Source: Parus major
Taxonomy: Eukaryota; Chordata; Aves; Passeriformes; Paridae
NCBI RefSeq assembly: GCF_001522545.3
Contig: NC_031774.1
Span: 22,182,566 to 22,246,565, forward strand
Length of the DNA: 64,000 nucleotides
Direction: 5' to 3'
Shown: positions 12,941 to 24,300 of the stretch, piece after piece
How positions within the stretch are numbered: position 1 is the first letter of the stretch
Layout of the letters: the number at the start of each line of letters is the position of its first letter
Translations under genes and position numbers: made by a program
Notes under the pieces: generated by a model
What the model was told of the DNA's origin: nothing
The model's input: only the letters and a program-made list of their open reading frames with translations
The model's database searches: none

Positions 12941-13552
12941 GTAAAACAAAGATATGTGTAAAAGATATGGTTCACAATGTTTTGGTAAACTGCACCAGTG
13001 ATAGCAGCCAGTAGTCACTAGTAACTTTAGTCACAGAGATAAAACATACTTTGGAAATTACTATAATTCTGCAATTATTTTGTGTAGGCAAAATAATTTT
13101 TATTGAAAATTAGTGAATTTTCTTAGACTAGATAGAACTGACCTCAATATTTCTTCCTACTCAAACCAGAACCAAAACCCTTAAATTTGCAAACACCCAG
13201 AGAAATTCTGGTAAAAATATTAAAAAAAAAAAACTTGTCTGGTTAGATCTGTAATTACAAAATGTGGAAGACAAAATGCTAAATCAGGGTAAGATCTGAT
13301 GGTGTTTCTGTCTGGACTGTGAGCAGGAAAGACTGAGTATATTGTGAGTTTGCCTTCTGGAGACTGGTGCTGCCTTGCTCCCTAGAGTGCTGTAAGAACT
13401 GTTTAAAGTGAAGGCTCTGACACTTTCATGGGGCAATATTTCACAAGTCAGTAAATATCACTGCCAAAATTCTTTTGTGACATTCAACCTAAATAGTCAG
13501 TTATTTTGACTGTACCTGCATCAAATACTTGAAAAAGATAAAAATGAAAATG

Positions 13553-13600
13553 CAAAAAAAACCAACAACAAAAAAATACCCAAACAAAAACAAAACAAAG
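13553..13600. repeat. A-rich (CAAAA)n-like tract
   Basis: A low-complexity tract of A runs broken by C. It contains a 19-nt string (13558-13576) that also occurs in another A-rich tract at 41401-41419. Confidence 0.85.
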
Positions 13601-15537
13601 GAGGAAAATAGAAAGTGAAATATGCAGTGATATGTTTCTTTTGGCTAGTTTTGATAGAGCTTATTATTTTGGACTGTGTAAAAAAGAATAGGATTTACAA
13701 AACATCAGCAGAATAAGAGAGAAAATAAAAGAATCATTGAATATTAGGTGGGACACACATGAAGCAATTTGCTGAGCTTCAGGTTGTCATTTTCTTCTGC
13801 ACTGCATTGAGAAAAAGAAAGAGGTGAAATAAAGAGATCAGAGAGATTTGCAGCTATGTCACAATTGCTAAGTACCTCAGTGGGTTTCTTTCCCCAATGT
13901 CTTTTATATGCAATAAAATCTTACTCCTTTTTCTTCATAACAAAATTTTCCTTTGAGCCTTTCTCCTACCTTCACTAAACCTCAACTACTCTTATATTCT
14001 TTTCAAGAGGGTTTTGCCAGTAGCTTTTACTTTTTGTGATATTGTATTGAAATCAAGTTTCTGACAGGCTGCTGGGGTCTAGAAAGACTGACGGGAAATA
14101 TTTCTCTTTTCCCTTCCCTTCCCTTCACATCCCATACCTTACCTTTCTTTTAAAAAAGCCAGATCCATCTGACCTGGAAACTGCAGAGAGACTTGGGAGT
14201 TTGTTCACCCAACAACCAAAATCTGAAAATGCTAGTGTGTGTTGGTACATGACCTTTGTTATCACATCAAGGAGCAGTAGAAATAAAAAAAATCCTGATA
14301 TTCAATATTAGAAGTCTGTTCTAGTTAATATGAGATTCCTCTTTCTCTTAGAATCATATGACTCTTATTTTTAAAGGACTTGAGCCATAAAGAACTATGA
14401 GTAATTCTATAGTTATGGTACTGGAAATTGGACTGATATCCAATTTGTAGAGCTTGCTTGTAGTGTTGTCCATATCAGGTGAAATGTCCAGGACAAGTGC
14501 TTCTACCTGGAGTTTTGCAGGATGAAGTTGGACTTTGCAAGCTTCTACACTGTCTGCTTGCCCCTCTGCTGGCACTGCCACCCCCTGCTCAGTGGCTGTA
14601 GAGGCTGTCATAGCCAAGTAGGGAGAATACAAAGCTGTCTCCTGTCCCCTTCCACAAAGGGAAGATATACAGCCAAAAATCACACCATGTTGATTACTGG
14701 TGTGTGCTCTGAAGCTGTGGTGTCATTTAGTGTCTCCTTGCAGTGGAGTATTTCTTGATGGTTGAGATTAAAGTGTTCCAAATGAGCATTTTATTTGGTT
14801 CTAATGAGGCTGCTTCAGCGTGTTAATTTCCTATTCACTGGACTTTTCAAAGAGCTCAGCATGGCTGCAGAGTACTGAAGACATACCTCAAGCTGCTGCA
14901 AAATTAACTTAGGAATTATAAAAGCAGTAAGTGCATGATTACTATTTTTCTTAATACATAAAAGAAGGAGATGTGTAATTGGCAGTTTAACAAGCTGGCA
15001 GCAGCAAATTAAAACTTAATATGATTATGAAATGACAATTACTGTTAGTAATTAATTGGTATCACCTTTCTGTAGCCCTGTTCAGTACTCTTTGTGCAAA
15101 ACTTATATCAGTGAGAGAATAATTAGGTAATTAGATGAAAAATTGGGAGAGTGTGAGCTTACAAAATGCTGTAAAATTTCTCTTTCTTTTCCATGGGATC
15201 TATGTAATTTGAGATTGTTAGAAGCAGTACTTGCACCCCATAAATATTCATCCAAAAGGACTGAAGAGCTTTGGAACTGCATGACATTGCAGATATTTCT
15301 GTATCCGTAATTAAAATGAACTGCATTCACACTAAACTGGGAAAGATTGGTAAGAGAGTATCCCAAAATTGCAGTGCTTAGTAAAGAGTAGTGTAGATAA
15401 CAGTGTAAACACTTAAAATCACAGAAATGTATTTCTGGTTTGCAAAGGATAGGAAACTACTACAGCTAATATGATGTCCTTCCTGATTTTTAATTACTAT
15501 GAATAGTCAGAAACAGCTTTGACATGTCATATGCAGC

Positions 15538-15568
15538 ACTTCTAGCAGAGAATTTCTCTGCTAGAAGT
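15538..15568. repeat. Perfect 15-bp-arm inverted repeat
   Basis: ACTTCTAGCAGAGAA (15538-15552) is followed after one base by its exact reverse complement (15554-15568). It is of mixed composition, not an AT-only palindrome. No function is assigned. Confidence 0.9.
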
Positions 15569-15681
15569 AAAGGACCATGGTGGGACAATGTCTTGGAAAA
15601 GACAAGTGTAGTATCTTGAATAATCTTTGTTCTTTGGAGTCCCAAACCTCACCAGTTTGCAGCACATGATTTAGATTTTTA

Positions 15682-16263
15682 TGTTATGGTTTAACCCCTG
15701 GTGGCAGCTAAGCCCCACACAGCCCTCAGTCACTCCCTCCCAGTGGGGTGGGGAGAGAACCAGAAAAGTAAAAGTAAGGAAACTGGTGCATTGAAATAAA
15801 GACAATTTAAGAGGTAAAGCAAGAGCTGCACATTCAAGCAAAGGAAATTGATGGGTTAATTCACTGTTTCCTGTGGGCAGGCAGGTGTTCAGCCATGCCC
15901 AAGAGAGCAGAGCTCCATCAGGTGCAGTTCTTACTGGGGAAAACAAACACCATCACTGCAAACAACCCACCTTTCCCTCTTCTCCCAGCTTTATATGCTG
16001 AGCACGTTGCTACATGGTCTGTGGTCATGATCCCTTTGGTCAGATGGGATCAGCAGTCCCAGCTGTTTCCCCTCCCAACTCTTTGTGCACCCCCAGCCTG
16101 CTCGCTGGTGATGGGGGTGAGAAGCAGAAAAGCCCTTTACTCTGTCTGTGTCAGCAATGCTCAGCAGTAACAAAACACATCCCTGTGTTGTCAGCAATGT
16201 TTCTAGCACATACAGACCAGCACCAGATACTGTGAAGAAAATTAACTCTACCCAAACAGCACA
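15682..16263 (+). mobile_element. Solo ERV LTR (582 bp)
   Basis: It begins TGTTATGGTTTAACCCC and ends AAACAGCACA, which are imperfect inverted complements of the TG...CA retroviral type. The interior follows a common songbird ERV LTR as I remember it: a GGCAGCTAAG start region, a TATA-like GCTTTATATGCTGAG near 15990, and a terminal GAAGAAAATTAACTCTA. Orientation is inferred from that resemblance. No target-site duplication is visible (TTTTA on the left, GAAGG on the right) and no internal retroviral sequence adjoins, so it looks like an older solo LTR. Short open frames on both strands inside it (15671-16235) are not genes. Confidence 0.8.
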
Positions 16264-16552
16264 GAAGGCAGCTGGTCAAATGTGACCTACACCTCCTGCC
16301 TTTTCCTTGTATAGGTCTGAAACAGTGTGACTTGAACTAATTTGCCAGAGACCAGACAGCAGTGTAATTCCCCAAAATGGATTTCAGATTTTATTTTCTC
16401 ATCTGTCTCACAGAAAATAAACAAAGTTCCAGCAGATCAACTTTCCTTGAAATAAAAAAGGAATAGAGTAGCTGTGTGGGCTACCTCAGGAACACCTGTG
16501 TGCTGTAGTTAAAAGGTCAGAGGCTGTTTCCCATTTCTGATTTACTGACCTG
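16264..16552. other. Spacer between two LTRs
   Basis: About 290 bp with no recognised feature, between the LTR ending at 16263 and the probable LTR starting at 16553. Confidence 0.5.
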
Positions 16553-16915
16553 TGAGGTGCCCCCCAGCCCAGGGAGGCAAAGATTCAGTTTCAGATAAGC
16601 ATTGTTAAAGTGAGAGGCATGGCTGTAAAGCTGGGCTAGTGTGAATTCTGAACTTCTGCCTCACGGCCCTGTGAGCCCTGGAAGAGTTTCCCCACCCTGG
16701 ACCCTCATGGTGTGTCAGCCCAGGAGTTCTGATTGGGATTGAACCCCTGAAGTTTCTCCCTTGCTGTATTCCTAGTGGTGGTCCCTGACCCTGAACTCCA
16801 CCCTGGTTCTGTCCCTCAAAACCCATCACCCTGCCTCTGTTTGGGGCTCTCTGTCTCTGCATCTGAGTTTGTTCCTGTGCTGAATAAATGGTTTCATGAG
16901 CAGAAGCCCATCTCA
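16553..16915 (+). mobile_element. Probable ERV LTR (363 bp)
   Basis: The segment opens TGAGGTG and closes CATCTCA, inverted complements at 6 of 7 positions. A polyadenylation signal (GCTGAATAAATGG, near 16880-16890) lies about 30 bp from the 3' end. One base after the end, TGGTGTCCCATGCTGG begins, and TGG is how retroviral primer-binding sites start because tRNAs end in CCA. It is GC-richer than its surroundings. I do not recognise the family. A 191-codon minus-strand open frame (16605-17180) covers it and runs beyond it; its peptide matches no family I know and is read as chance in GC-richer DNA. The evidence is structural only. Confidence 0.45.
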
Positions 16916-16916
16916 T

Positions 16917-16934
16917 TGGTGTCCCATGCTGGTT
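16917..16934 (+). other. Possible retroviral primer-binding site
   Basis: TGGTGTCCCATGCTGG sits one base past the proposed LTR 3' end. The TGG start and position fit a tRNA primer-binding site. The opening TGGTGTC is leucine-tRNA-like, but I cannot confirm which tRNA. If correct, sequence from 16935 to roughly 17200 would be the 5' leader of a truncated provirus. Confidence 0.35.
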
Positions 16935-17525
16935 CCCAGTAACTGTAGCATCTCTGGACATGATCCTGCAGCTGCTGAATGAAACACCAACCCTCCCACA
17001 AAACTCCAGTGGAGTCCTCATCCATCTTAAGGAATCCCCTGAAGGAGGCACAGTTCCTTGCAGTAGCAGCCAGAAGCCATTAACGACAGCAGCAGTACAA
17101 GGAGAAGAATTAAAACTGCTTCCAGCCACCTCCAGTGCTGCTTTTGTAAAGACGCCAAGGATCTCCAAAAGCAGAGTCATACATTGCAGGCAGAGCAGCT
17201 TCTCCCTTTAATTGCTATATAAACATATGTCAGCATGTGTTGGACTTAAGAGCTGTGTTTCAGATATGGATACTGCAAATGGGCACAGATGTTCACATGA
17301 ATTGGGTAATGCTGATAACTCCAAATATTAAAATAACTTAAGTAGATCTTCATTCATTAGTTCTTAAGAAAAGAACAGATTTTTTTTCCCCCACATCATG
17401 GGCAAGCAAGTTACTTTTTCTTTTATTGTTTCTTCTTTTACTATCAAAATTTGAATTCTAAAATATTGATTTACCTTCAGAAACTAGAGCTCTCAGTAAG
17501 GTATAAAAAATTCAGCATGTGGAAT

Positions 17526-17595
17526 TGTTATGATGAGTTGACCCCAGCCAGCAACTTAGCACGACACAGCAATTTGCTCATTCCTCACATTTTAC
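17526..17595 (+). mobile_element. 5' fragment of an LTR of the 15682 family
   Basis: TGTTATGATGAGTTGACCCC followed by AGCCAGCAACTTAGCACGAC matches the 5' end of the LTR at 15682 with small changes. Similarity fades after about 70 bp. The sequence downstream to 18068 may be a heavily decayed continuation or unrelated. A 149-codon minus-strand open frame at 17600-18049 matches no known family. Confidence 0.6.
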
Positions 17596-18066
17596 ACTAC
17601 TAAGACAGAAAAGTATAATTATCTATCTGAAAAAAGATCTTTTTGAAGCTATAAATAAAGTAATAAGTAGAACTGTTACTACAGAAAAACAGTGTTAAAA
17701 TGTTATAAGCTACAAATAATGAAACAAAATAAAGATTTTTAGTTAAGATCCCACCAAGAACATACCTATAACCGTGTCTATTTACCAGCAGTCTTGTTAT
17801 TTTTAACAATAGGGGAAGCTGAAATGTGATAGAAAGTTTTCTGAAAGGATGATTTCTACGAGCACATGATCCAGGTCTTCCATGCTGCACAGAGCAATAC
17901 AAACATAGGGGATGGAGAAAGAAGAATTTAGGGCTGATAAATCCCCCTTTCTCCTTCATGCGTAAAGGGGGTGCTAATAATTCTACTTTCTCGTGCCCAG
18001 GTGATTCAACAAAAATAATTCTTCCATGTGCTCTGTTAGTTTCCAACAAATTACACTAAGAACTTC

Positions 18067-18068
<2 letters not shown>

Positions 18069-18107
<39 letters not shown>
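18069..18107. repeat. Poly(T) tract, 39 T
   Basis: The longest homopolymer in the window, an uninterrupted T run. A minus-strand retrocopy would place its body to the right of this tract, but no polyadenylation signal, target-site duplication or recognisable coding remnant is seen there. The exact length is probably unreliable in the assembly. Confidence 0.9.
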
Positions 18108-18108
<1 letters not shown>

Positions 18109-20043
18109 TTTCTGGATACCAAGAGAAAACTTCTCAGTATCTGCAGCTCTATCAAAACAAATGAAGTTTAGAATTACCTTGAAATAGAGCTCCTTATTCT
18201 GTCAAAAGATAGATACTTCTCTTATGAGAACTGATTAGAAATTTACAATCTAAATTTGGATCATATAGGTACTGGGATACAGTTTGGGCCATTTTGGAGA
18301 GAAACTGATTAAACCCATTTCAAAATATGATTATGGCATTTTTTGACATTTTCCTGGAGATATCCTGTACAGGATGTCTCAGTGAAATAGTCTTTACCTC
18401 CTGAATTCCCTTTCAGCCCGATTTATCCTATAATTACAGATTATTCATCTTATGACTTTATTTTATATATACATCTTGTGGTCTAATAAAGACAAGTGAA
18501 AGCCTGCTTAAAACTGCATTGCCATGGTCAAAAATTTTAGATAGGTGCTGCTGGAAAAGGAGGAAAAGGATATTTGTGAAAAAAGAAAAAAAACACAGAG
18601 ACAAGCATGGACATAAGCTGAACAGGACTTTTTTGTTCCGAGTTCAAGACTGAGGAGATGGCTTTTAAGTGCAATTTGCAATGGAACTCAGCAAGAACTT
18701 CAGTGTGTGTTGATTTTTAGTGTCTGCTGCATATTTGGTTTGCTTACATAGAGAGTATGTGCCATGTGTGCAGTGACACAACTGTGTAGTCAAACAGCAG
18801 CTCTGAGCTAATTGTCAACTGAGATGATAGTTTGGGAAAAGAGGCAGTGATAAAGACCAGTTAATTATGATTTGTACAGCAGAAGGCTCTCCCAGAGAAG
18901 CACAGGTGAAGCTCACAGCCTTGAAACAAAGATTCAGAAAGGCGTGTCTGACCGCAGTCTTATTCCCAGTAAGTTCCTGTCAAGTACTACCATTCCACTT
19001 TGCTTTGGAAACTTCCTCCTATGAATGATTCCTTCCCCATCCACCATGCCTTTATGCCATCTACCCCTGTCAGATGGCCTAGATACAGCTACCACCAAAA
19101 CCCAGCCAATGAATTACCTAATGTTTGTACAGAGTTGTCTAAAGCACCTATAAAGCTCATATAAAATGTGGAGTAAATCACTTCTGAGATTTGTAGCACA
19201 TCTTGCTTCCCTGAGGTTCATTTGGAAAGTATAAAGAAACTGTCTTCAACAAACGTTGACATGTGAAATCTTCTGATTTTTGCAGAACGAGTGGTGACAG
19301 CCAGAACATAACACATCTCTTGGAGCTCAAAGTATCTGCACTACAATTAATTACTTACTGTGCTGTTCATTTTGCACGAACCTCGTCTCAGTAATTGAAC
19401 GCATCACTGGGGGAGACAAAGATGTGACTTTCTGCTGCTGACTGTATTTGGTTGTGCCTAGTCTGCAAAACTGAGTCTGTCACTCTTTTAATCTGGTTTG
19501 GTTTATTTTGCACAGAGCTTTCTCTTCAGTATCTGCTTTTATCAGCAGCAGAGTACCATGTTTTTCACTGTGTCCTTCAAAGAATTTAATTCAAAGATCT
19601 TGCTCTTGTTCAGCTGTTCCATTGGCTTTCTGAATAATTTCCTTACCAGGGTTCAGAGAGAGATTTCTAATGGTTACCAATCTGGGACCTAATTGGGTCT
19701 TTAGTTTTGGAATGAATAACAAAAGGATATTTACACTTGCCTAGTACCTATCATCTTAGAGGAGCCTTTGTCATGTTAGTAGAGGTACGACAATGGCTTG
19801 GCCCAAGAAAAGACATAATCAAAGATATGTTTCGTGGAAAAAAAAAGAAACCCATCCAGATCATACAGAAAAATCACAATGCTTAACCTTGTTTTTTTCT
19901 CTTTTGACTGTGCAAACTCTGAATTACTATTTGTACTATCACAGCTCTGAGAGGAAAAGCAGAGAGAGCTCTTGCCCAGAATGGTAACCCTCCCCTGCAT
20001 TGGGAAGTCAATCAAACTATCCTGTAGTTTAAGTATGTAACTA

Positions 20044-20089
20044 CATCAATGTAGTTAAAGTACTATGTAGTACTTTAACTACATTGATG
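20044..20089. repeat. Perfect hairpin: 22-bp arms, 2-bp spacer
   Basis: The left arm (20044-20065) begins CATCAATGTAG and ends AAGTACTA. Its exact reverse complement occupies 20068-20089, separated only by TG. It is of mixed composition and immediately followed by a TATA-like string (CTATATAAAAGG, from 20090). No transposon terminal sequence or target-site duplication was recognised. Confidence 0.95.
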
Positions 20090-20674
20090 CTATATAAAAG
20101 GCAGGCATGACCTCTTTTGTTTATATTTTAAAAAAGAAGTTACTACTGTGTTTTGTGAAAGGAAGAGTTCCTGCATGCTGATGTGCTCTGGATCTGTTAC
20201 CACAGTAAGGTACTGAAGGATGGAGGAATAAAAAATACTTGACCAGCTGCTCTTGCTGGGGCATTTCAGGACACGAGTAGACACACATATTTCTAAGAAC
20301 TTGGGAAACTTTAAGGTTAAACAAGGAGATAGCTGGTTAATTTAATGCCTCTAAACTTGAAATGCAGATATCTGTGTGTATCCTGGAATGTGGCTTTAGA
20401 CTTAGGAGCCTCACTTCTGTGTCAAGTCTTGCCTCAGGCAGCAAAATCCCTAGCTGGAGCTATCCCCAGAACCCCAGCTGGTACACATCAGTAGAGATCA
20501 GTTATTCTCAGAAGCACCATAGCACATGATTCCACTTGCTGCAGGCAGAAATAATTCCGCTTGCTGTTGAAATGAGCTGCTCTAGAACAAGCAGATGAAG
20601 AAGATTCCCAAGACAAAGTAGTGTTTATGGTGACATTTACATAGGATTTAGATAGGGATTCTCTCCTAAGTGCA

Positions 20675-21304
20675 CTCAAATGTGCACTTGCACCCCAGAA
20701 AGACATTTGATGCTGGGCTGCATCAAAAGCAACATGGCCAGCAGGTTGAGGGAGATGGTTCTGCCCCCTACACTCTGCTCTTATGAGACACCACCTGGAG
20801 AGCTGCATCCAGCCCTGAGGCCCTCAACACAAGAGAGACATAAACATCCTGAAGCAGATGAAGAAGAGGGCCACAAAAATGATCAGAGGGTGGAACACCT
20901 CTCCTGTGAAGTCAGGCTGAGAGAGTTGGGGTTATTCAGTCTGGAAAAAGGAAGTCTCTGGGGAGGCCTTTATTGCATCCTTCCAGCACTTAAAGATGGA
21001 TTTTAAAAAACACTTTTTAGCAGGGCCTGTTTTGATAGGACAAGACGTTGTTTTTTAAAGAAAAAAAGAGGGTAGATTTAGACTAGATATAGGGAAAAAT
21101 TTCCTTACTGTGGGGGTGGTGAGGCACTGGAACAGGTTGCCCAGAGAAGTGGATACCACATTCCTGGGAGTGTTCAAGGCCAGGCTGGATGAAGCTCTGA
21201 GCAACCTGGTCTAGAGGAAGGTGCCCCTGCCTGGAACAGGGGGGTTGGAGCTGGATCACCTTTCAGGACCCTTCAAGCCCAAATGTTCTATAAGTCTGTG
21301 ACTC
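20675..21304 (+). mobile_element. 5'-truncated CR1 LINE, ORF2 3' end plus 3' UTR
   Basis: The translated plus strand shows CR1 ORF2 C-terminal peptides: LGCIKSNMASRLREM near 20710-20760 and RLRELGLFSLEKG near 20915-20955, interrupted by frameshifts and stops. Downstream come the usual CR1 segments: TTCCTTACTGTGG, AGGCACTGGAACAGGTTGCC, CAAGGCCAGGCTGGATG, and the 3' end TTCTATAAGTCTGTGACTC, a decayed form of the (ATTCTATG)n tail. A CR1 ORF2 encodes an endonuclease and reverse transcriptase; only the tail end remains, so this copy is dead. The 110-codon open frame across 20680-21006 is a remnant of this element, not a gene. Confidence 0.95.
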
Positions 21305-24300
21305 TAAACCAGCTAAAATCTGAAATAAAATAGTAGGGTTCTAATGTCTTTGGGTTTTGTAATTCATCTCATAAAAGTTTCTCAGAAGTGCTGCAAGTTC
21401 CAACACTAGCAATTTTTACCCATAGTATCTCTCTGGTCTGTCCTTCTTACCTTCTTACCTTTTTATATTTACCTTTCTGTTTCTGTATCTGTAATGAGTT
21501 TAGCACAGAAATCATAAGCTTGTGGTGGCAGCACCTATAACAAAGTGCCAGAATGGATCAAAAGGAATGGAGCAGTATACTGAAGAAAGTTTCTTTGTGC
21601 CTCTTACACTTCCTATTCCTCCTGAAACAATCCAATCTGAGGCAGGGACATGCATCTCTCCGGGTGCGTGTGATGCACTTGCTGTGAGAGTTTAATTCTC
21701 CTGGGCTGACCACCAAGCACTTCCACCCACAGAAATGTTTACTGAGAAATTAAAGTGATATGAATTCTGTTTCATTTCTCTGTCTGGAATAACATCAAGA
21801 GACTTCATATCTTACAGACTCAATCCAAACTTGTTAGTCCTTTAAGAAGCCCTTCTTGGATGACAGCCCAGGATAGCACTATTTTCCAGGGCCAAGAAAT
21901 AAAGCTTAAATAATTTAAAGTGTGAAAGATAGAAAAGAAATGTTCCGATTCTGCCCTATAAATACAAAAATATTATCAGGCTTTCAGCCAAATGCCATGG
22001 TACACTAGAAATGCTTATGCCACATATGCATAATAATTCTTGTTAATGCTAAATGGAACTGTTGTTATTGATCATATTTAGTTTGGGAGAGATCAGTAGT
22101 GAGTAACTGTGTTCTGTAAAATGCTCAGCCTTATTCTGGAATTCAAATGATAGTTAAAAATTATCAGGGGATTTTTTGGGGGGTTTTTTAACTGAAAAAA
22201 GCAGTTAGTTAAAAAAGTCAATTTCCGTTTATCAAGTATTTCTCTTAGAAATCTTTCAGTTTATGCACACAGTTAAATATTCACTAGCTCAGGGTAATCT
22301 AATAGCCTGCTGCTAGAATATAGAGGCTAGGTTAATTACATGGAACATGAAGACCACAGCTTCAAATCTTTTGTAGTGATTGATGTGACTTGTGTTCCAT
22401 GCAGGTGCCATACCCACCACATTTTATGAAATTCTAGTCTCCTGTCAGCTTTCAGTAAAATGTTACTCTAGCTCATTCTGCTGGTAGTGATTCCTCCCAT
22501 CAAGAGGAAATTCTTCTGAACCCTTAGGGACTTTTTCTAGCTTTGCAGTGCCAGTTTCTGACCTTGGATTGGAATAAATAGGTGTTGTGTGCCCACTGAA
22601 ATAGAACAGGGAAGGCATTCCATCTGAGATATTTGGGTGAAACTGGAAGAACAGACGTGTAACAATTAAATTAAGTACAATGGTATGAGTTTAAGGGCTA
22701 GGACAGAATTTACTGCTGTTAACTACAGCATGCTAAATGACCAAGGAAAGACACTAGTTCAGCCTTTTCATACTTTCTATGTGCTCTGTGACAATTTTTG
22801 TAGCCCAAGTCTCCATATCCCAAACTCCTTGTGCCCTAAGCTGCAGTGAGCACAATGGTCTCACCAGGCTGAAAACTATCCCCAAATCCTCCATCCTTGC
22901 TCCCAGCTGAGGGCTTCCTATGAATCTGATTTGTGCCATCTCTACACCATGGCATCCCTTGCACTCACTGGGCTCTTTTCTCACTATTGGCAAATTCTGT
23001 ACCTGAGTGTCTCAACAGCATAGCTTCAGTGGAACTGTCCCTTTGCCTGCAGCTTTCCCATCACCAGCAAGAAGATGAGTCTAGTCTGGCTATGGTGATG
23101 CTGCTGCCATATTATCCATTTACCCCTGGTCTTGTCATCCCTGAAAATGAGCAGAAACAGCAATGAGAAAAACCCCCACAGCTATCCTGTCAGAGGATTG
23201 CTGTTACCGTTTCTGTGGCTGTAATGCCTTTTTTAATCCCACTGGCCTTTTCTTCTTTTGTCCCCAGTGGCTCCACCTCAAGGCTGTGCTGTTCCTGTGA
23301 ACATTAGAAAGGAAGAGCTTCTATAAGTAGTGAGAAGGGAAGGAAAGAGGAAGAGATATCAACAGATGACTTTTTTCTCTTTTTTCTTCCATATTGACAG
23401 CCTCAGGTTTGAGGAACATTGCTCTGTTTACTGAAAGACGGCTACCAGGCAACTGAGAAGGAGGAGACCTGATTTTTCCTATGTATTAAGTCTGGTGTTT
23501 CCAGCAGAGGTAGGAAAGAACTAATATCACCTTGCAAAGCTCTGCTCAGCAGAGTACAGCCATGGTCCCCCATGCTGAAAAGGGGTGATCCAAGCGGGAA
23601 GAAGCGTGGGTAAGGAATTGTTGCATGGTCAGGGAGGTGACCAGGCTGTACAGGAGGATGGCGGGAGGATGTGTGCACTGTGCAGCACTGCACAGAGAGC
23701 TGAGTAGCTATGCTAGAGCTCTAAATTTAAAAGCAATAGGATGGTGTCAGCATCTTCAGAGCAGCCAGCTTAGCTGTGCTGAGTGGCAGCACTAATTAGC
23801 CCAGGAACACTGCTGTGCTAATGCAAATATGCAGGACTAAGCAAGTACGGGTGAGCTGAGCCAGGTGAAGGCACTGCTCTGCTTCAGGCTACCCCTACTG
23901 CATGGCTTAGATCCTGAAAGAGCTTGGCTTGCATAGCCTACCTCTAGGGAGACACTGTAGGGAGAATCATTTACTGTTCATAAATACTTAGGTGGGAAAG
24001 CATTACAGAACGGGGGAGATTAAGTGAGCTGAAGGCTTGGCATAATAACAAACTGGGAAGGATTTTTCTTTTTATTATTATTTAATTTTGTATTTTAAAA
24101 GGTGATTAGGGAGCTCAGGATGGTGATACCGGTGATTCTTTCAGAATTAGTATAAGAACTTCAGGGCGAAAAAATTAAGAAACATTAAAATGAAAGGACA
24201 GAACACTCCAGCAGTGTCAGTGGTTCTGTTCACTTTAAAGGTGCTTAGCAGAGTCTGAAACAGCTGTGTCAGGTGTTCTGATAGAAATCTGAATCTTGCC

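Larger units (their letters stand above)
11620..15681. other. Unique AT-rich sequence between LTRs
   Basis: No coding region recognised. It contains an AT palindrome (12919-12940), an A-rich tract (13553-13600), a pyrimidine-rich stretch near 14100-14150 and a perfect hairpin (15538-15568). The interval 14800-15060 is rich in TAATTA-type motifs and could be regulatory, but this is not demonstrable here. Confidence 0.5.
17596..20674. other. Unique sequence with a long T tract and a hairpin
   Basis: No gene recognised. It holds the T39 tract (18069-18107) and the 22-bp-arm hairpin (20044-20089). The rest is AT-rich with only short, chance-like open frames. Confidence 0.5.

Noticed and set aside
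16605..17180. 191-codon minus-strand open frame
   Set aside because: It lies mostly over the probable LTR in GC-richer DNA, has no recognisable domain, and runs opposite to the LTR's polyadenylation signal.
17600..18049. 149-codon minus-strand open frame
   Set aside because: Its C-terminal half is Phe/Tyr/Ile-rich as AT-rich chance sequence gives, and no homologue or splice context is seen.
20680..21006. 108-codon plus-strand open frame
   Set aside because: It is CR1 ORF2 debris mixed with out-of-frame sequence, not a host gene.
21685..21730. Possible fragment of the 15682-family LTR
   Set aside because: Similarity covers under 45 bp with several mismatches, too little to separate from chance.
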